Made by a program: the position numbers and the translations under genes
The notes under the pieces: generated by a model
What the model saw: the letters and a program-made list of their open reading frames with translations, nothing else
What the model was told of the DNA's origin: nothing
Databases searched by the model: none
Source of the DNA: Prorocentrum cordatum
Taxonomy: Eukaryota; Sar; Dinophyceae; Prorocentrales; Prorocentraceae
Direction of reading: 5' to 3'
Length of the DNA stretch: 64,000 nucleotides
Assembly (NCBI GenBank): GCA_963575745.1
Contig: CAUYUJ010020675.1
Span: 1 to 64,000 of the forward strand
In this document: piece by piece, positions 48,604 through 60,060 of the stretch
How positions within the stretch are numbered: position 1 is the first letter of the stretch
How the letters are laid out: every line of letters begins with the position of its first letter

Positions 48604-51600
48604 CGACGACGACGCCGAACACCGTTCAAGGGGATCCGACTGGGTAGCTGGAACCTCAATCGGGCGGGGTCGGCCAATTTCAAGGGGAATGAGATTCTGA
48701 GGTGCCTTTCAATGCGAGATTGCATATGGGGTGTTCAGGAATGCCAGAATCTTTTTGGAGGCAAATTCGATGCATATATCAGACGGTGTGGTCTTTTATA
48801 TCGTGTGAGTTGTGACGGTAAGTGTGGGTTATTATTTAACAAAGAGTGGAGTACGTGTGTGCGTGAATCAATATGTCAATATGAACGATTCTGTGTGGTG
48901 GTCTTTGGTAGTGGAAGTGCTCCTGTGATAGTTGCCTCTGCGTATCTTCCCGACCCCGGCGTCGAGAACGCCGTAGGTGTGCAGTGCGTGGTGTTGGATG
49001 CGCTCGAGTCAGTTATTCTCACTCTGCGCAGCCGCTGGAAGGGAGCGACTGTCTCTGTGCTGCTCGATGCCAACGTTGAGCTATCCCCATCAACTCAGCT
49101 GCAGTGCTCACGCACTGGGACTGTCTATGAGGCGGTGGGAAGTGCTACCAAGGAGGAGAGGAGGACTTGCGAGGAGGGTGGTGCACAGCGGGTGAGGAGG
49201 GACGTACGACAACAGTTGCGCGAGCGTGTTCTGTGCTTTCTAGGGCGCCTGGGGATGAAGGCTGCCAATTCGTTCTTGCCACGACGACTACACACATGGG
49301 AGAGCTACGGAGTATCTCGGTGGGGGACGTGTAAGAAGGTTCTTGATTACATTTTTGTTCCCAGGACGTGGGTGATCGATGAGATGACGGTCGAAAATAT
49401 CATGAGTAATGGGGGGAAGACAAATCGTAGTCGTCTCAGCGACCATGGCCTGCTTCAGGGGACTTTTAGTGACACAGGCGCTGAGCTGGTCAAACGTAGT
49501 ATCCCGACGGCAGCTCGTGAAAAGAGTTTGGTAGGTTATAAGACGGTGAATTGGGGGGACCTCAATATGGCGCGAAAGGAAATCGATCGGGTCTTGGGAG
49601 ATGCCAATACTACTTGTTCTCCAGGGGACCTTGTGTCGACCACTATTCGGGCCTGTACTGAGCAGGAGGAAATCAAATTCACGACTGCCACCACGGGACG
49701 GGGACTACCGCCAATTAGGCCTGCAGGGCTCACGGCCTGCCAGGAGATTTTGCGACGGAAGCCTCTGCCAGCGTCAGTGGATGTGCCCAGCTTGCGCAGA
49801 CGTGCCAACGGACTGCGGAGGGAGTATCGTGCGGCGTTGGCCGCGTGGACCTCTCCTGCCTCCAGGCGCAAAGAGCGTCATGGTATCAAGCACCTCATTG
49901 TGCAGGGACGGATATCTGAGGACAGGGAGGAGTGGGTGGAGGAGATCAGAGCACATACCAGACAGAGGTATACTTCGGAGGAGGTCAGAGGACGGGATAT
50001 GGCGATGTTGGAGGAGTTGAGGAGGGATGCACAACAGAACCTATGTGACGGGTACTGCACTGAGGGACTGACAATGGCGGTGGTATGCCAGGCACGGTCA
50101 CGTCTCAAGTCCAAGCGTGCCACTGGCCCCGACAGGCTGCCTTGTGAAATACTCAAGGCATTGCCGTGGGCGACTTTGCGTGGCGTCGCTCGGATGTTTG
50201 ATGAGATATTTCGCTTGGCGCGGCAGTATCCGCAGGACCGGAGGCAAATTTTGATCGCCTTCATGCCCAAGCTGCCGAGCTTGACATCGCTGACAGATGC
50301 ACGGTACCTCTGTCTGCAAAACAGTCTCAGCCGTTGGTATTCTGCTTGTGTGGTGATCTTGGTCGAGCAATTTGTGTCTCGGGCTGGCCTCATGGGACCC
50401 CTGGGCATCTACGGCTTCCAGGAGGGACGTAAGACGGTGGAAATTGTGGGGGCCCTCAAGGCTCTGGCTCAACATGGGGACATCTGGGGAAAGGATCAGA
50501 CGGTCCATATCGCTAACGCCGATATCAAACAAGCGTTCGACCACTGCAGCCTTCAAAACGCCAAGCGTGCTATGTGCCATGCCAATATTCCTGCCTATCT
50601 CCAGTATGCTTTGCTATCACCGCTGGTTTGCACTACGGGGTCGTTAGTTGTCGAGGGTATGGCCATTCACGACATCAACTGGGACGTCTGCATACGGACG
50701 GGCGGCCCTGAGGGGCCTCTTCTCTTTAATCTTATCATATGTGCCATGTGGGGACCTATATTTCGGGATTGGGACAGTAGAGGAGTGGGGTATGTGCTGG
50801 AGGGCGTCTGTGGTGAGTATGAGCGACGGACAATAGTGAACCACTTTGTGTGGGCGGACAACTGCTACCTTGTCTCTGCCTCCTCAACTGTGTTGGCTCA
50901 GATGATGCACGATCTAACACTACCACTACATGACTGGGGGATGAGATGGAAGGATAGCAGCCTGTTGTACATGACATGTGGGGAAAATGCGAAAGTGGAC
51001 GGTGACGGACATATACTTACCAGCGAGGATTTGTGTATACCTGCGTGCTCGAGATATCAGGACTTTAGACTTCGACGTGTTTGCAGAATGAAAGTATTGG
51101 GTCATGAGATTTTCTCCACCTACTTAGTGCCCGCCCATCCTGATGTGGAATATCGCATCAAGGAGGCTCGTGCTTGTTTCATTGGACAGTCGAATTTCTT
51201 TCGTAACAGAGCGGTAGCTGTTCGTGTTAAGTTTTGTCGTTATCAAGACAAGGTGCAGAGCATGGCGTTGTAGTGTCTAGAGACGTGTACTGCTGATACT
51301 TCCTCGCTGCACATGCTCAATGCCTTCGAGGGATGGTGTTTGTGCCGAATGTTTCGACGGCCGAGGAGAGAGGAGGAGACTATGGCGGACTGGAACCGAC
51401 GACGGTACCACGAGGCCAGAGAGCAATTTCGATCTTATGGATTTGCGAGTTTGGTGCAGCGATTTCTTCGTATGGTGTTGAACTCCGCTTAAGGATGCTG
51501 CTGATTTCATTTCTATGTTGTGTACTGCTTCTCATGAGGAAATATCTTCGACGCAACGTACGTGGAGAGATCACCACATGACTACGGTTGCGTATGGCCC

Positions 51601-52576
51601 ACTGTGGGACAGACTCAGGACGGATGCGTCTGAGTGCTTGCGGGGTATGTTTCACTTCCAAGAGGCTTCGCAGCTAAAAAGGAGACACGTTAGTTCAGGT
51701 CGAGCTGTCGGCCAGAGATGCTGGCTATTTTCTTTCTGCGAATTCTACGGACGCAAATGGTGGGAGTCCTTTGTGCCGACAGATGCTGCGTATGCTCAGT
51801 TCTGCGAGCACATGTGTACACGGACGATGCTGAGTTGTTTTCAGAAAAGAAAAGGGTACGGTACAACAGGTGGGGCCCCGCAGGAGGTACTTACCATCAC
51901 ACAAAACGACCTACGCACCTATGGGGCCCAAGAGGGCACTGCGGCGTTCAACGACAAACTGGCCAAACGTATTGCGTTACAAAATATGAAGGAGGTTGAG
52001 TACGACCTCGACTCATTTGGGATCCCTGTGTGCATTTCTGGGGACAGTCTTCTGGTGGTGTCTTGGCTGCAGGGTGTCTGGAGGGTGCTTAATCGTACCT
52101 ATCAGGATAGGATCAACAGAATGATAAACCAACTCGACAACATGTGTCAAAGGTATGGAATTAGGCCTGCCTGTCATGGGAGGGAAATTGTAGACCACAC
52201 TTATAGGGAATGGAACACGCGTGCAGATGTACTCACTCATACGGCCCGTGTCGGGCCACCAGTGATTCGAGATAGGATAGGGCTTCACGCCCCTCAGTTA
52301 CAACAGGTGTTTCGCGTTTGTGCCATCAGAGCTGGATTCGATGGTGGTGTCTCTTGCGACGGCGTGGGAGTCGGGTGCTGGATAGATGTTGGACGGGTAT
52401 CGAGGCTCTCAAGGCAGCCACTCAGCCATGAGATTATTTGGACGGAGGTGTACAGTGCGGCACTCTCGATTGATCCAACTTCAACAGTGACTGATGCCGA
52501 GGTCTCGGCCGTTGAGCATACGATTATGATCTTGCCGCGGGTTGTACAAGCGTATTTCGGACAGGATATGATGTGA
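48604..52576 (+). pseudogene. LINE-G ORF2: endonuclease, RT, permuted RNase H (disrupted)
   Basis: The frame opens after TGA 48601 with an Arg-rich stretch, then WNLNR, VQECQN, LDANVEL and LSDHG (endonuclease). Numbering from ATG 48712: RT motif A DIKQAFD has Asp604, RTGG-x-E-x-P follows, and WADN has Asp716-Asn717. A TAG at 51271-51273 interrupts the thumb region, but the same frame continues homologous to LINE-D until about 51490. There an apparent extra T shifts the frame to one open from before 51515 to TGA 52576. That part holds the unrecognised block (WWESF) and RNase H residues (numbered from 51515) Asp177 (GDS), Asp238 (RADVL), Asp276 (FDGG) and Glu329 (AEVSAVE). The lesions suggest a dead copy. 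Confidence 0.87.
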
Positions 52577-52769
52577 TTTTGATTGTGCTCACTCACGCCA
52601 TGCCTTCGTTTGTCGTGTGTGTGTGCTTGACCTCTCATCCTCCTATTAAGAGTTGGCTTTCGCCTCTGATCGTTTGGATCAGTGAGGCTTCCGCCTACTC
52701 CCGATGCGCCCGCTCCTTGCTTCCGACTAGGCTGGAAAGCCTGCACAGTCGACCGCAAAGTCCGCAAAA

Positions 52770-53468
52770 AACAAAGGTTGACGGTTTACCGCCGGCGCCC
52801 AGTGGCCGTTGTCTGTTGAATCCAGAGCTCTGAACTCGGTCTTCTGCCCGATCTAGAATCGCGAAACTATTCGTATTGTTCGAGTCATCTTGAGAGATGC
52901 TGTCGGTTCTCTGCACTTAACTCGGGCTGTCGGGGTTCTGCATGGCTGGTAATCACTGGAATCGATTCGGAGACATCAGGCGCGTCCGCCTGTCGAATCC
53001 AGAGCTCCGAACTCTGTCTGCTGCCCGAACTAGGTCCGCGAAACTATTCGTATTGTTCGAGTCATTCTGAGAGGTGCTGTGGGTTTCCTGCACTTAGCTC
53101 GGGCTGTTGGGCGGGCTGCAGGGCTGGTAATCACAGGAATCGATTCAGAGACATCGGACGCGTATGCAGAGGTCTGAACTCGGTCTGATACTCGAGCTAG
53201 GTTTGCCGAACTACTCGTATTGTTCGAGTGATATTGAGAGGTGCTGTCGATTTACGCACGTAACTCGGGCTGTAGGAGAGCTACAGAGCTCGTACAGAAG
53301 AATCCAGAAGCATCGGGGGCGTTCGGCTATTGCATCCGAGAGGTCTGAAATTGCTTGGGCTGAAAAACTATTTTTCTGTGTAATTTGTTTTGACATTGCA
53401 TGTTGTCAGGAAGCTCTACGAGTCCCCCGGCGGTAACAAAGGTTGACGGTTTACCGCCGGCGCCCAGT
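52770..53468 (+). repeat. Hairpin right half and HLE-I remainder
   Basis: The duplicated target and right arm end the LINE-G host at 52803. The HLE-I interrupted at 45821 then resumes (GGCCGTTGTCTG) with about three monomers and its hairpin at 53424-53468. It is nearly identical to 55131-55795. Confidence 0.78.
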
Positions 53469-54637
53469 AATTCCGGGGCGCTGGAGAGCTAGTTGGCAAG
53501 AAAAATCTCGACGGACCTTTTGGTGACTTTTCGTTGGTTGAAAATTTTGTTCTCAAAATTCAACCATTCGTTTGAACTCTAGTATTTTTTCCCGTGATAT
53601 TCGATCTCATTCCCGCTCGCCATCTTGATCTCAGCTCGATCGGGTACTTTTCACTGCCAAAAAGCACACTGGCGGGATCGGCCGTTTCGAGTCATCTTGA
53701 TACGCGCTGTCGGTATTTTGTACTTAACTCGAAATAGAGGACAGCTACAGAGCTGGTAAGCACACCTAATCGATGCAGAAAGATCAGGCGCGCTCGTCTG
53801 TCGCATCGAGAGGTCTGAACTCGGTCTGCTAGCTGAGCTAGGTCCGGAAACCTATTCGTATTATTCGAGTCATCTTGACAGATGTTTTCGGTTTTGTCTA
53901 CTGAACTCGAGCTCTAGGACAGCTACAGAGCTGATACTTACAGAAACCGATTCAGAATCATCGGGCGCGTTTGTCTGTTCAATTCAGAGCTCTGAACTCG
54001 GTCTGCTGCCCGAGCAAGGTCCGCGGAATATTTGTACTGTTCGAGTCATCTTGGGAGGTGCTGTCGGTTTTCTGCTCTTAACTTGGGCTGTTGGGGGTCT
54101 AGAGGGCTCATAATCACAGGAATCGACATCAGGCGCGTCCGCCTGTCGCATGCAGAGGTCTGAACTCGGTCTGATACTCGAGCTAGGTTCGCAAACCCAT
54201 TCGTATTGTTCGAGTCATCTTGACAGGTGCTGTCGATTTTCGCACGTAACTCGGGCTGTAGGAGAGCTACAGAGCTGATACGCACAGAAACTGATTCGAA
54301 ATCATTCTGCGCTTTCGTCTGTTGCATCCAGAGGTCTGAACTGGGTTTGCCACTCGGGTTAGGTTCGCAAAACTATTCGCATTCTTTAAGTTACCTTGGC
54401 AGATTTTGTCCCTTTTCTGCGTTGAACTCGAGCTGTAGGAGAGCTACGAGCTGGTACCCACAGAAAACGATCCGGAAGTATCAGAGGCGTTCGACTGTTG
54501 CATCGAGAGGTCTGAAATCGCTGGGGCTGAAAAACTATCCGTTCTCACAACTTTTTTTTTGAAATTATGTATGGTCAGGAAGCTCTACGAGTCCCCCGGC
54601 GGTAACAAAGGTTGACGGTTTACCGCCGGCGCCCAGT
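53469..54637 (+). repeat. HLE-I segment (duplicate pair, copy 1)
   Basis: It starts AATTCCGGGGCGC and runs through leader and about five monomers to the hairpin at 54592-54637. It is nearly identical to 55796-56982, including the variants TTTTCGTTGGTTG and CGATCTCATTCCC, which indicates a segmental duplication rather than independent insertion. Confidence 0.75.
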
Positions 54638-55795
54638 TCCGGGGCGCTGGAGAGCTAGTTGGCAAGAAAAATCTCGACGGACCTTTTGGTGACTTTTGGT
54701 CGGTTGAAAATTTTGTTCTCGAAATTTGACAATTCGTTAGAGCTCTAGTATTTTTTCCCGTGATATTCGATCTTATTCCCGCTCGCCATCTTGATCTCAG
54801 CTCGATCGGGTACCTTTTACTGCCAAAAAGCACACTGGCGGGATCGGCCGTTTCGAGTCATCTTGTCACGCGCTGTCGGTTTTCTCAAGATAACTCGAGC
54901 TTCAGGACAGCTACAGAGCTGGTAAGCACAGCTAATCGATTCAGAATGATCAGGCGCGTTCGCCTGTTGAACCCAGAGGTCTGAACTCGGTCTGCTAGCC
55001 GAGCTAGGTCCGCAAACCTATTCGTATTATTCGAGTCATCTTGACAGACACTCCTCGGTTTCTGTACTTAACTCGAGCTACAGGACAGCTACAAGCTGAT
55101 ACGTACAGAATCTGATTCAGAATCATCAGTGGCCGTTGTCTGTTGAATCCAGAGCTCTGAACTCGGTCTGCTGCCCGATCTAGAATCGCGAAACTATTCG
55201 TATTGTTCGAGTCATCTTGAGAGATGCTGTCGGTTCTCTGCACTTAACTCGGGCTGTAGGGGGGCTGCATGGCTGGTAATCACTGGAATCGATTCGAGGA
55301 CATCAGGCGCGTCCGCGTGTCGAATGCAGAGCTCCGAACTCTGTCTGCTGCCCGAACTAGGTCCGCGAAGCTATTCGTATTGTTCGAGTCATTCTGAGAG
55401 GTGCTGTGGGTTTCCTGCACTTAGCTCGGGCTGTAGGGGGTGCTGCAGGGCTGGTAATCACAGGAATCGATTCAGAGACATCAGACGAGTATGCAGAGGT
55501 CTGAACTCGCTCTGATACTCGAGCTAGGTTTGCCAAACTATTCGTATTGTTCGAGTGATCTTGAGAGGTGCTGTCGATTTACGCACGTAACTCGGGCTGT
55601 AGGAGAGCTACAGAGCTCGTACAGAAGAATCCAGAAGCATCGGGGGCGTTCGGCTATTGCATCCGAGAGGTCTGAAATTTCTTGGGCTGAAAAAATATTT
55701 TTCGGTGTAATTTGTTTTGACATTACATGTTGTCAGGAAGCTCTACGAGTCCCCCGGCGGTAACAAAGGTTGACGGTTTACCGCCGGCGCCCAGT
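54638..55795 (+). repeat. HLE-I segment with uninterrupted CATCAGT site
   Basis: It starts TCCGGGGCGCTGG and ends with the hairpin at 55751-55795. It shares the CTACAAGCTG deletion with 45329-45821 and reads AATCATCAGT-GGCCGTTG without insertion at 55121-55138, so it preserves the empty site of the LINE-G-bearing element. Confidence 0.78.
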
Positions 55796-56874
55796 AATTC
55801 CGGGGCGCTGGAGAGCTAGTTGGCAAGAAAAATCTCGACGGACCTTTTGGTGACTTTTCGTTGGTTGAAAATTTTGTTCTCAAAATTCAACCATTCGTTT
55901 GAACTCTAGTATTTTTTCCCGTGATATTCGATCTCATTCCCGCTCGCCATCTTGATCTCAGCTCGATCGGGTACTTTTCACTGCCAAAAAGCACACGGGC
56001 GGGATCGGCCGTTTCGAGTCATCTTGATACGCGCTGTCGGTATTTTGTACTTAACTCGAAATAGAGGACAGCTAGAGAGCTGGTAAGCACACCTAATCGA
56101 TGCAGAATGATCAGGCGCGCTCGTCTGTCGCATCGAGACGTCTGAACTCGGTCTGCTAGCTGAGCTAGGTCCGGAAACCTGTTCGTATTATTCGAGTCAT
56201 CTTGACAGATGTTATCGGTTTTGTCTACTGAACTCGAGCTCTAGGACAGCTACAGAGCTGATGCTTACAGGAACCGATTCAGAATCATCGGGCGCGTTTG
56301 TCTGTTCAATTCAGAGCTCTGAACTCGGTCTGCTGCCCGAGCAAGGTCCGCGGAATATTTGTACTGTTCGAGTCATCTTGGGAGGTGCTGTCGGTTTTCT
56401 GCTCTTAACTCGGGCTGTTGGGGGGCTAGAGGGCTCATAATCACAGGAATCGACATCAGGCGCGTCCGCCTGTCGCATGCAGAGGTCTGAACTCGGTCTG
56501 ATACTCGAGCTAGGTTCGCCAACCCATTCGTATTGTTCGAGTCATCTTGACAGGTGCTGTCGATTTTCGCACGTAACTCGGGCTGTAGGAGAGCTACAGA
56601 GCTGATGCGCACAGAAACTGATTCGAAATCATTCTGCGCTTTCGTCTGTTGCATCCAGAGGTCTGAACTGGGTTTGCCACTCGGGTTAGGTTCGCAAAAC
56701 TGTTCGCATTCTTTAAGTTACCTTGGCAGATTTTGCCCCTTTTCTGCGTTGAACTCGAGCTGTAGGAGAGCTACGAGCTGGTACCCACAGAAAACGATCC
56801 AGAAGTATCAGAGGCGTTCGATTGTTGCATCGAGAGGTCTGAAATCGCTGGGGCTGACAAACTATCCGTTCTCA

Positions 56875-56905
<31 letters not shown>

Positions 56906-56982
56906 GAAATTATGTATGGTCAGGAAGCTCTACGAGTCCCCCGGCGGTAACAAAGGTTGACGGTTTACCGCCGGCGCCCAGT
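55796..56982 (+). repeat. HLE-I segment (duplicate pair, copy 2) with T29 tract
   Basis: This is the second copy of 53469-54637. It differs mainly by a run of 29 T at 56877-56905 where copy 1 has about 10. The hairpin is at 56938-56982. Confidence 0.75.
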
Positions 56983-58134
56983 TGGCAAGAAAAATCTCGG
57001 CGGACATTTTGAGGAATTTTGGTCGGTTGAGAATTTCGTTCTCGAAATTCAACCATTCGTTAGAGCTCTTAGTATTTTTTTCCCGTGATATTCGATCTCA
57101 TTCCCGCTCGCCGTCTTCACCTCAGCTCGATTGGGCACCTTTTACTGTCAAAAAGCGTCCAGGCGGGATCGCCCGTTTCGGGTCATCTTGTCACGCGGTG
57201 ACGGTTTTCTCAAGATAACTCGAGCTTCAGGACAGCTACAGAGCTGGTCAGCACAGCTAATCGATTCAGACTGATCAGGTGCGTTCGCCTGTTGAGCCCA
57301 GAGGTCTGAACCCGGTCTGCTAGCCGAGCTAGGTCCGCAAACTTATTCGTATTATTCGAGTCATCTTAAGAGGTGCTGTCGGTTTTCTGTACTTAACTCG
57401 AGCTACAGGTTAGCTGCAGAGCTGATACGTACAGAATCTGATTCAGAATCATTTGTGGCCGTTGTCTGTTGAATCCAGAGCTCTGAACTTGGTCTGCTGC
57501 CTGATCTAGAATCGCGAAACTATTCGTATTGTTCGAGTCATCTTGAGAGATGCAGTCGGTTCTCTGCACTTAACGCGGGCTGTAGGGGGGCTGTATGGCT
57601 GGTAATCACTGGAATCGTTTTCCAGACATCAGGCGCGTCCGCCTGTCGATTCCAGAGCTCGGAACTCTGTCTGCTGCCCGAACTAGGTCCGCGAAACTAT
57701 TCGTATTGTTCGAGTCATCCTGAGAGGTGCTGTCGTTTTCCTGCACTTAACTCGGGCTGTAGGGGGGGCTGCAGGGCTGGTAATCACAGGAATCGATTCA
57801 GAGACATCAGACGCGTCCGCCTGTCGCATGCAGAGGTCTGAACTCGGTCTGATACTCGAGCTAGGTTTGCCAAACTATTCGTTTTGTTAGAGTCATCTTG
57901 AGAGGTGCTGTCGATTTACGCACGTAACTCGGGCTGTAGGAGAGCTAGAGAGCTCGTACAGAAGACAATCCAGAAGCATCGGGGGCGTTCGGCTGTTGCA
58001 TCCGAGAGGTCTGAAATTGCTTGGGCTGAAAAATTGTTTTGTTCTGTGTATTTTTTCGACATTATATGTTGTCAGGAAGCTCTACGAGTCCCCCGGCGGT
58101 AACAAAGGTTGACGGTTTACCGCCGGCGCCCAGT
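56983..58134 (+). repeat. HLE-I remainder
   Basis: It starts TGGCAAGAAAAATCTCGG, the expected continuation of the fragment ending GCTAGT at 44784. It has five monomers and a hairpin at 58090-58134. Confidence 0.75.
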
Positions 58135-59659
58135 TGGTCGACCCGACCAGAAAGGACAAAGTAACTCGTAGAGCTTCCCTTAGCAAGTTATTGCTGGAAG
58201 CTTAAGAGAAATTCCGGGGCGCTGGAGAGCTAGTTGGCAAGGAAAATCTCGACGGACCTTTTGGTGACTTGAAATTCAACCATTCGTTAGAGCTCTAGTA
58301 TTGTTTCCCGTGATATTCGATCTTATTCCCGCTCGCCATATTGATCTCAGCTCGATCGGGTACCTTTTACTGCCAAAAAGCGTCCAGGCGGGATCGGCCG
58401 TTTCGAGTCATCTTGATACGCGCTGTCGGTATATTGGACTTAACTCGAGCTTTAGGACAGCTACAGAGCTGGCAAGCACACCTCATCGATTCAGAATGAT
58501 CAGGCGCGTTCGTCTGTTGCATCGAGAGGTCTGAACTCGGTCTGCTAGCCGAGCTAGGTCCGCAAATCTATTCGTATTATTCGAGTCATCTTGACAGACG
58601 CTCTGGGTTTTCTGTACTTAACTCGAGCTATATGACAGCTACAGAGCTGTTACTTACAGAAAACGATTCAGAGTCATCAGTCGCGTTTGTCTGTTGAATC
58701 CAGAGCTCTGAACTCGGTCTGCTGCCCGCTCTAGAATCGCGATACTGTTCGTATTGTTCGAGTCATCTTGAGAGGTGCTGTCGGTTTTCTATACTCAACT
58801 CGGGTTGTGGGGGGCTACGGTGCTGGTAGTCACAGGAATCGATTTGGTTACATCAGGCGCGTCCGCCTGTCGAATCGAGACTCGGAACTCGGTCTGCTGC
58901 CCGAACTAGGTCCGCGAAACTATTCGTATTGTTCGAGTCACCCTGAGATGCTGTCGGTTTTCTGCACTTAACTCGGGCTGCAGGGGGGCTGCAGGGCTGG
59001 TAATCACAGGGATCGATTCGGAGACATCAGACGCGTCTGGCTGTCGCATTCAGAGGCCTGAACTTGGTCTCATACTCGAGCTAGGTTTGCCAAACTATTC
59101 GTATTGTTCCAGTCATCTTCAGGGTTGCTGTCGATTTACGCACGTAACTCGGGCTGTAGGAGAGCTACAGAGCTCGTACAGACAATCCAGAAGCATCGGG
59201 GGCGTTCCGCTGTTGCATCGGCAGGTCTGAAATCGCTTGGGCTGAAAAACTAGTAGTTCTCTGCATTTTTTTCGACGTTATATATTGTCAGGAAGCTCTA
59301 CGAGTCCCCCGGCGGTAAGAAAGGTTGACGGTTTACCGCCGCCGCCCAGTAACAACTTTCGGGTGGTTTTGCGAATATTTGAAAGATATTTGAGCATTTA
59401 TTTTGAGAAAGCAGATTTTTACGCCGAGCATTGGAATATAAACTTTGTTCCCTGAGCAGCTCAGCTCTCTAGAGCCAGTTTTAGTATTAGTTGACTTCCG
59501 GGAACCGACTTCATCTTCACTCCGAAAATCTCAGTCTGACGTTTTTCTAGAAAAGCTGCAAGAAGCTCTCCGCTTCGATCCTTAGCTTTCTTACGGATGC
59601 AAGGAGCTCTACGAGGTTCCCGGCGGTGACCAGGTTGAGGGTTCACCGCCGGCGCCAGT
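58135..59659 (+). repeat. HLE-II remainder interrupted by a complete HLE-I
   Basis: Bases 58135-58162 (TGGTCGACCCGACCAG...) continue the HLE-II fragment 44652-44712. A complete HLE-I fills 58163-59350, with its 5' repeat at 58163 and hairpin at 59306-59350. HLE-II then resumes (AACAACTTTCGGGTGG) and ends with an HLE-II hairpin at 59618-59659. The change of family exactly at these joints supports the nesting. Confidence 0.78.
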
Positions 59660-60060
59660 ACCTCGTAGAGCTCTTCGGCATCGATGAGCTAGAGGAATTC
59701 GGGCGCGGGGTGGAGCTAGTTGGCCGACCCGGCCCCGACGGACAATGTCCGAACTTTGGGTTGGTTGGACGAACTTTGTGAGAGATTTGAACATTCGTTT
59801 TAAGAACCGGTATTTTGCGCACCTGTGGTGGGTTGTGTCGCGTCTGAAAATGAATTCTGAGGTCCATAGCTGCATTATTACTATCAAAACACTTGGCGGA
59901 ACCGTCGTTGGGTGACAACTAAAAAAACATACTTTTTCGAGTTTTCAGCTTGTGTATCAGAAAGGCTCCTCTCGCGTGTTCTAAGCAGCGCCGTGCGAGA
60001 AAAGATCTCTACCAGGCTCGCGGTGGTAACCTGGTTGACGGTTTACCGCCGGCTCCCAGT
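59660..60060 (+). mobile_element. Complete HLE-II element
   Basis: The 5' repeat ACCTCGTAGAGCTCTT lies at 59660-59675, followed by the interior and a diverged 3' inverse GATCTCTACCAGG. The hairpin at 60018-60060 has a left arm with substitutions (CGCGGTGGTAA against TTACCGCCGG). The next bases (TCCGGGGCG) continue the outer HLE-I. Confidence 0.68.

Larger units (their letters stand above)
47015..52769 (+). mobile_element. LINE-G: full-length but disrupted non-LTR retrotransposon
   Basis: This 5.75-kb copy is flanked by AACAAAGGTTGACGG (47000-47014 and 52770-52784), a 15-bp target duplication inside the HLE-I hairpin loop. It begins CTCAAGG, repeated as GGCTCAAGG a few bases later. ORF1 has a frameshift; ORF2 has a nonsense codon and a frameshift. 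The 3' end holds an AGGCT/AGCCT stem, then GACCGCAAAGTCCGC and A-rich sequence, close to LINE-D and LINE-E tails. Confidence 0.92.

Noticed and set aside
54760-54984. Recurrent 70-80-codon ORFs (for example 22223, 38410, 45451, 45994, 54760, 58301) with similar peptides
   Set aside because: They repeat because the HLE-I leader repeats. Copies differ by frameshifts and stops, and the frame runs from leader into monomer without any conserved domain.
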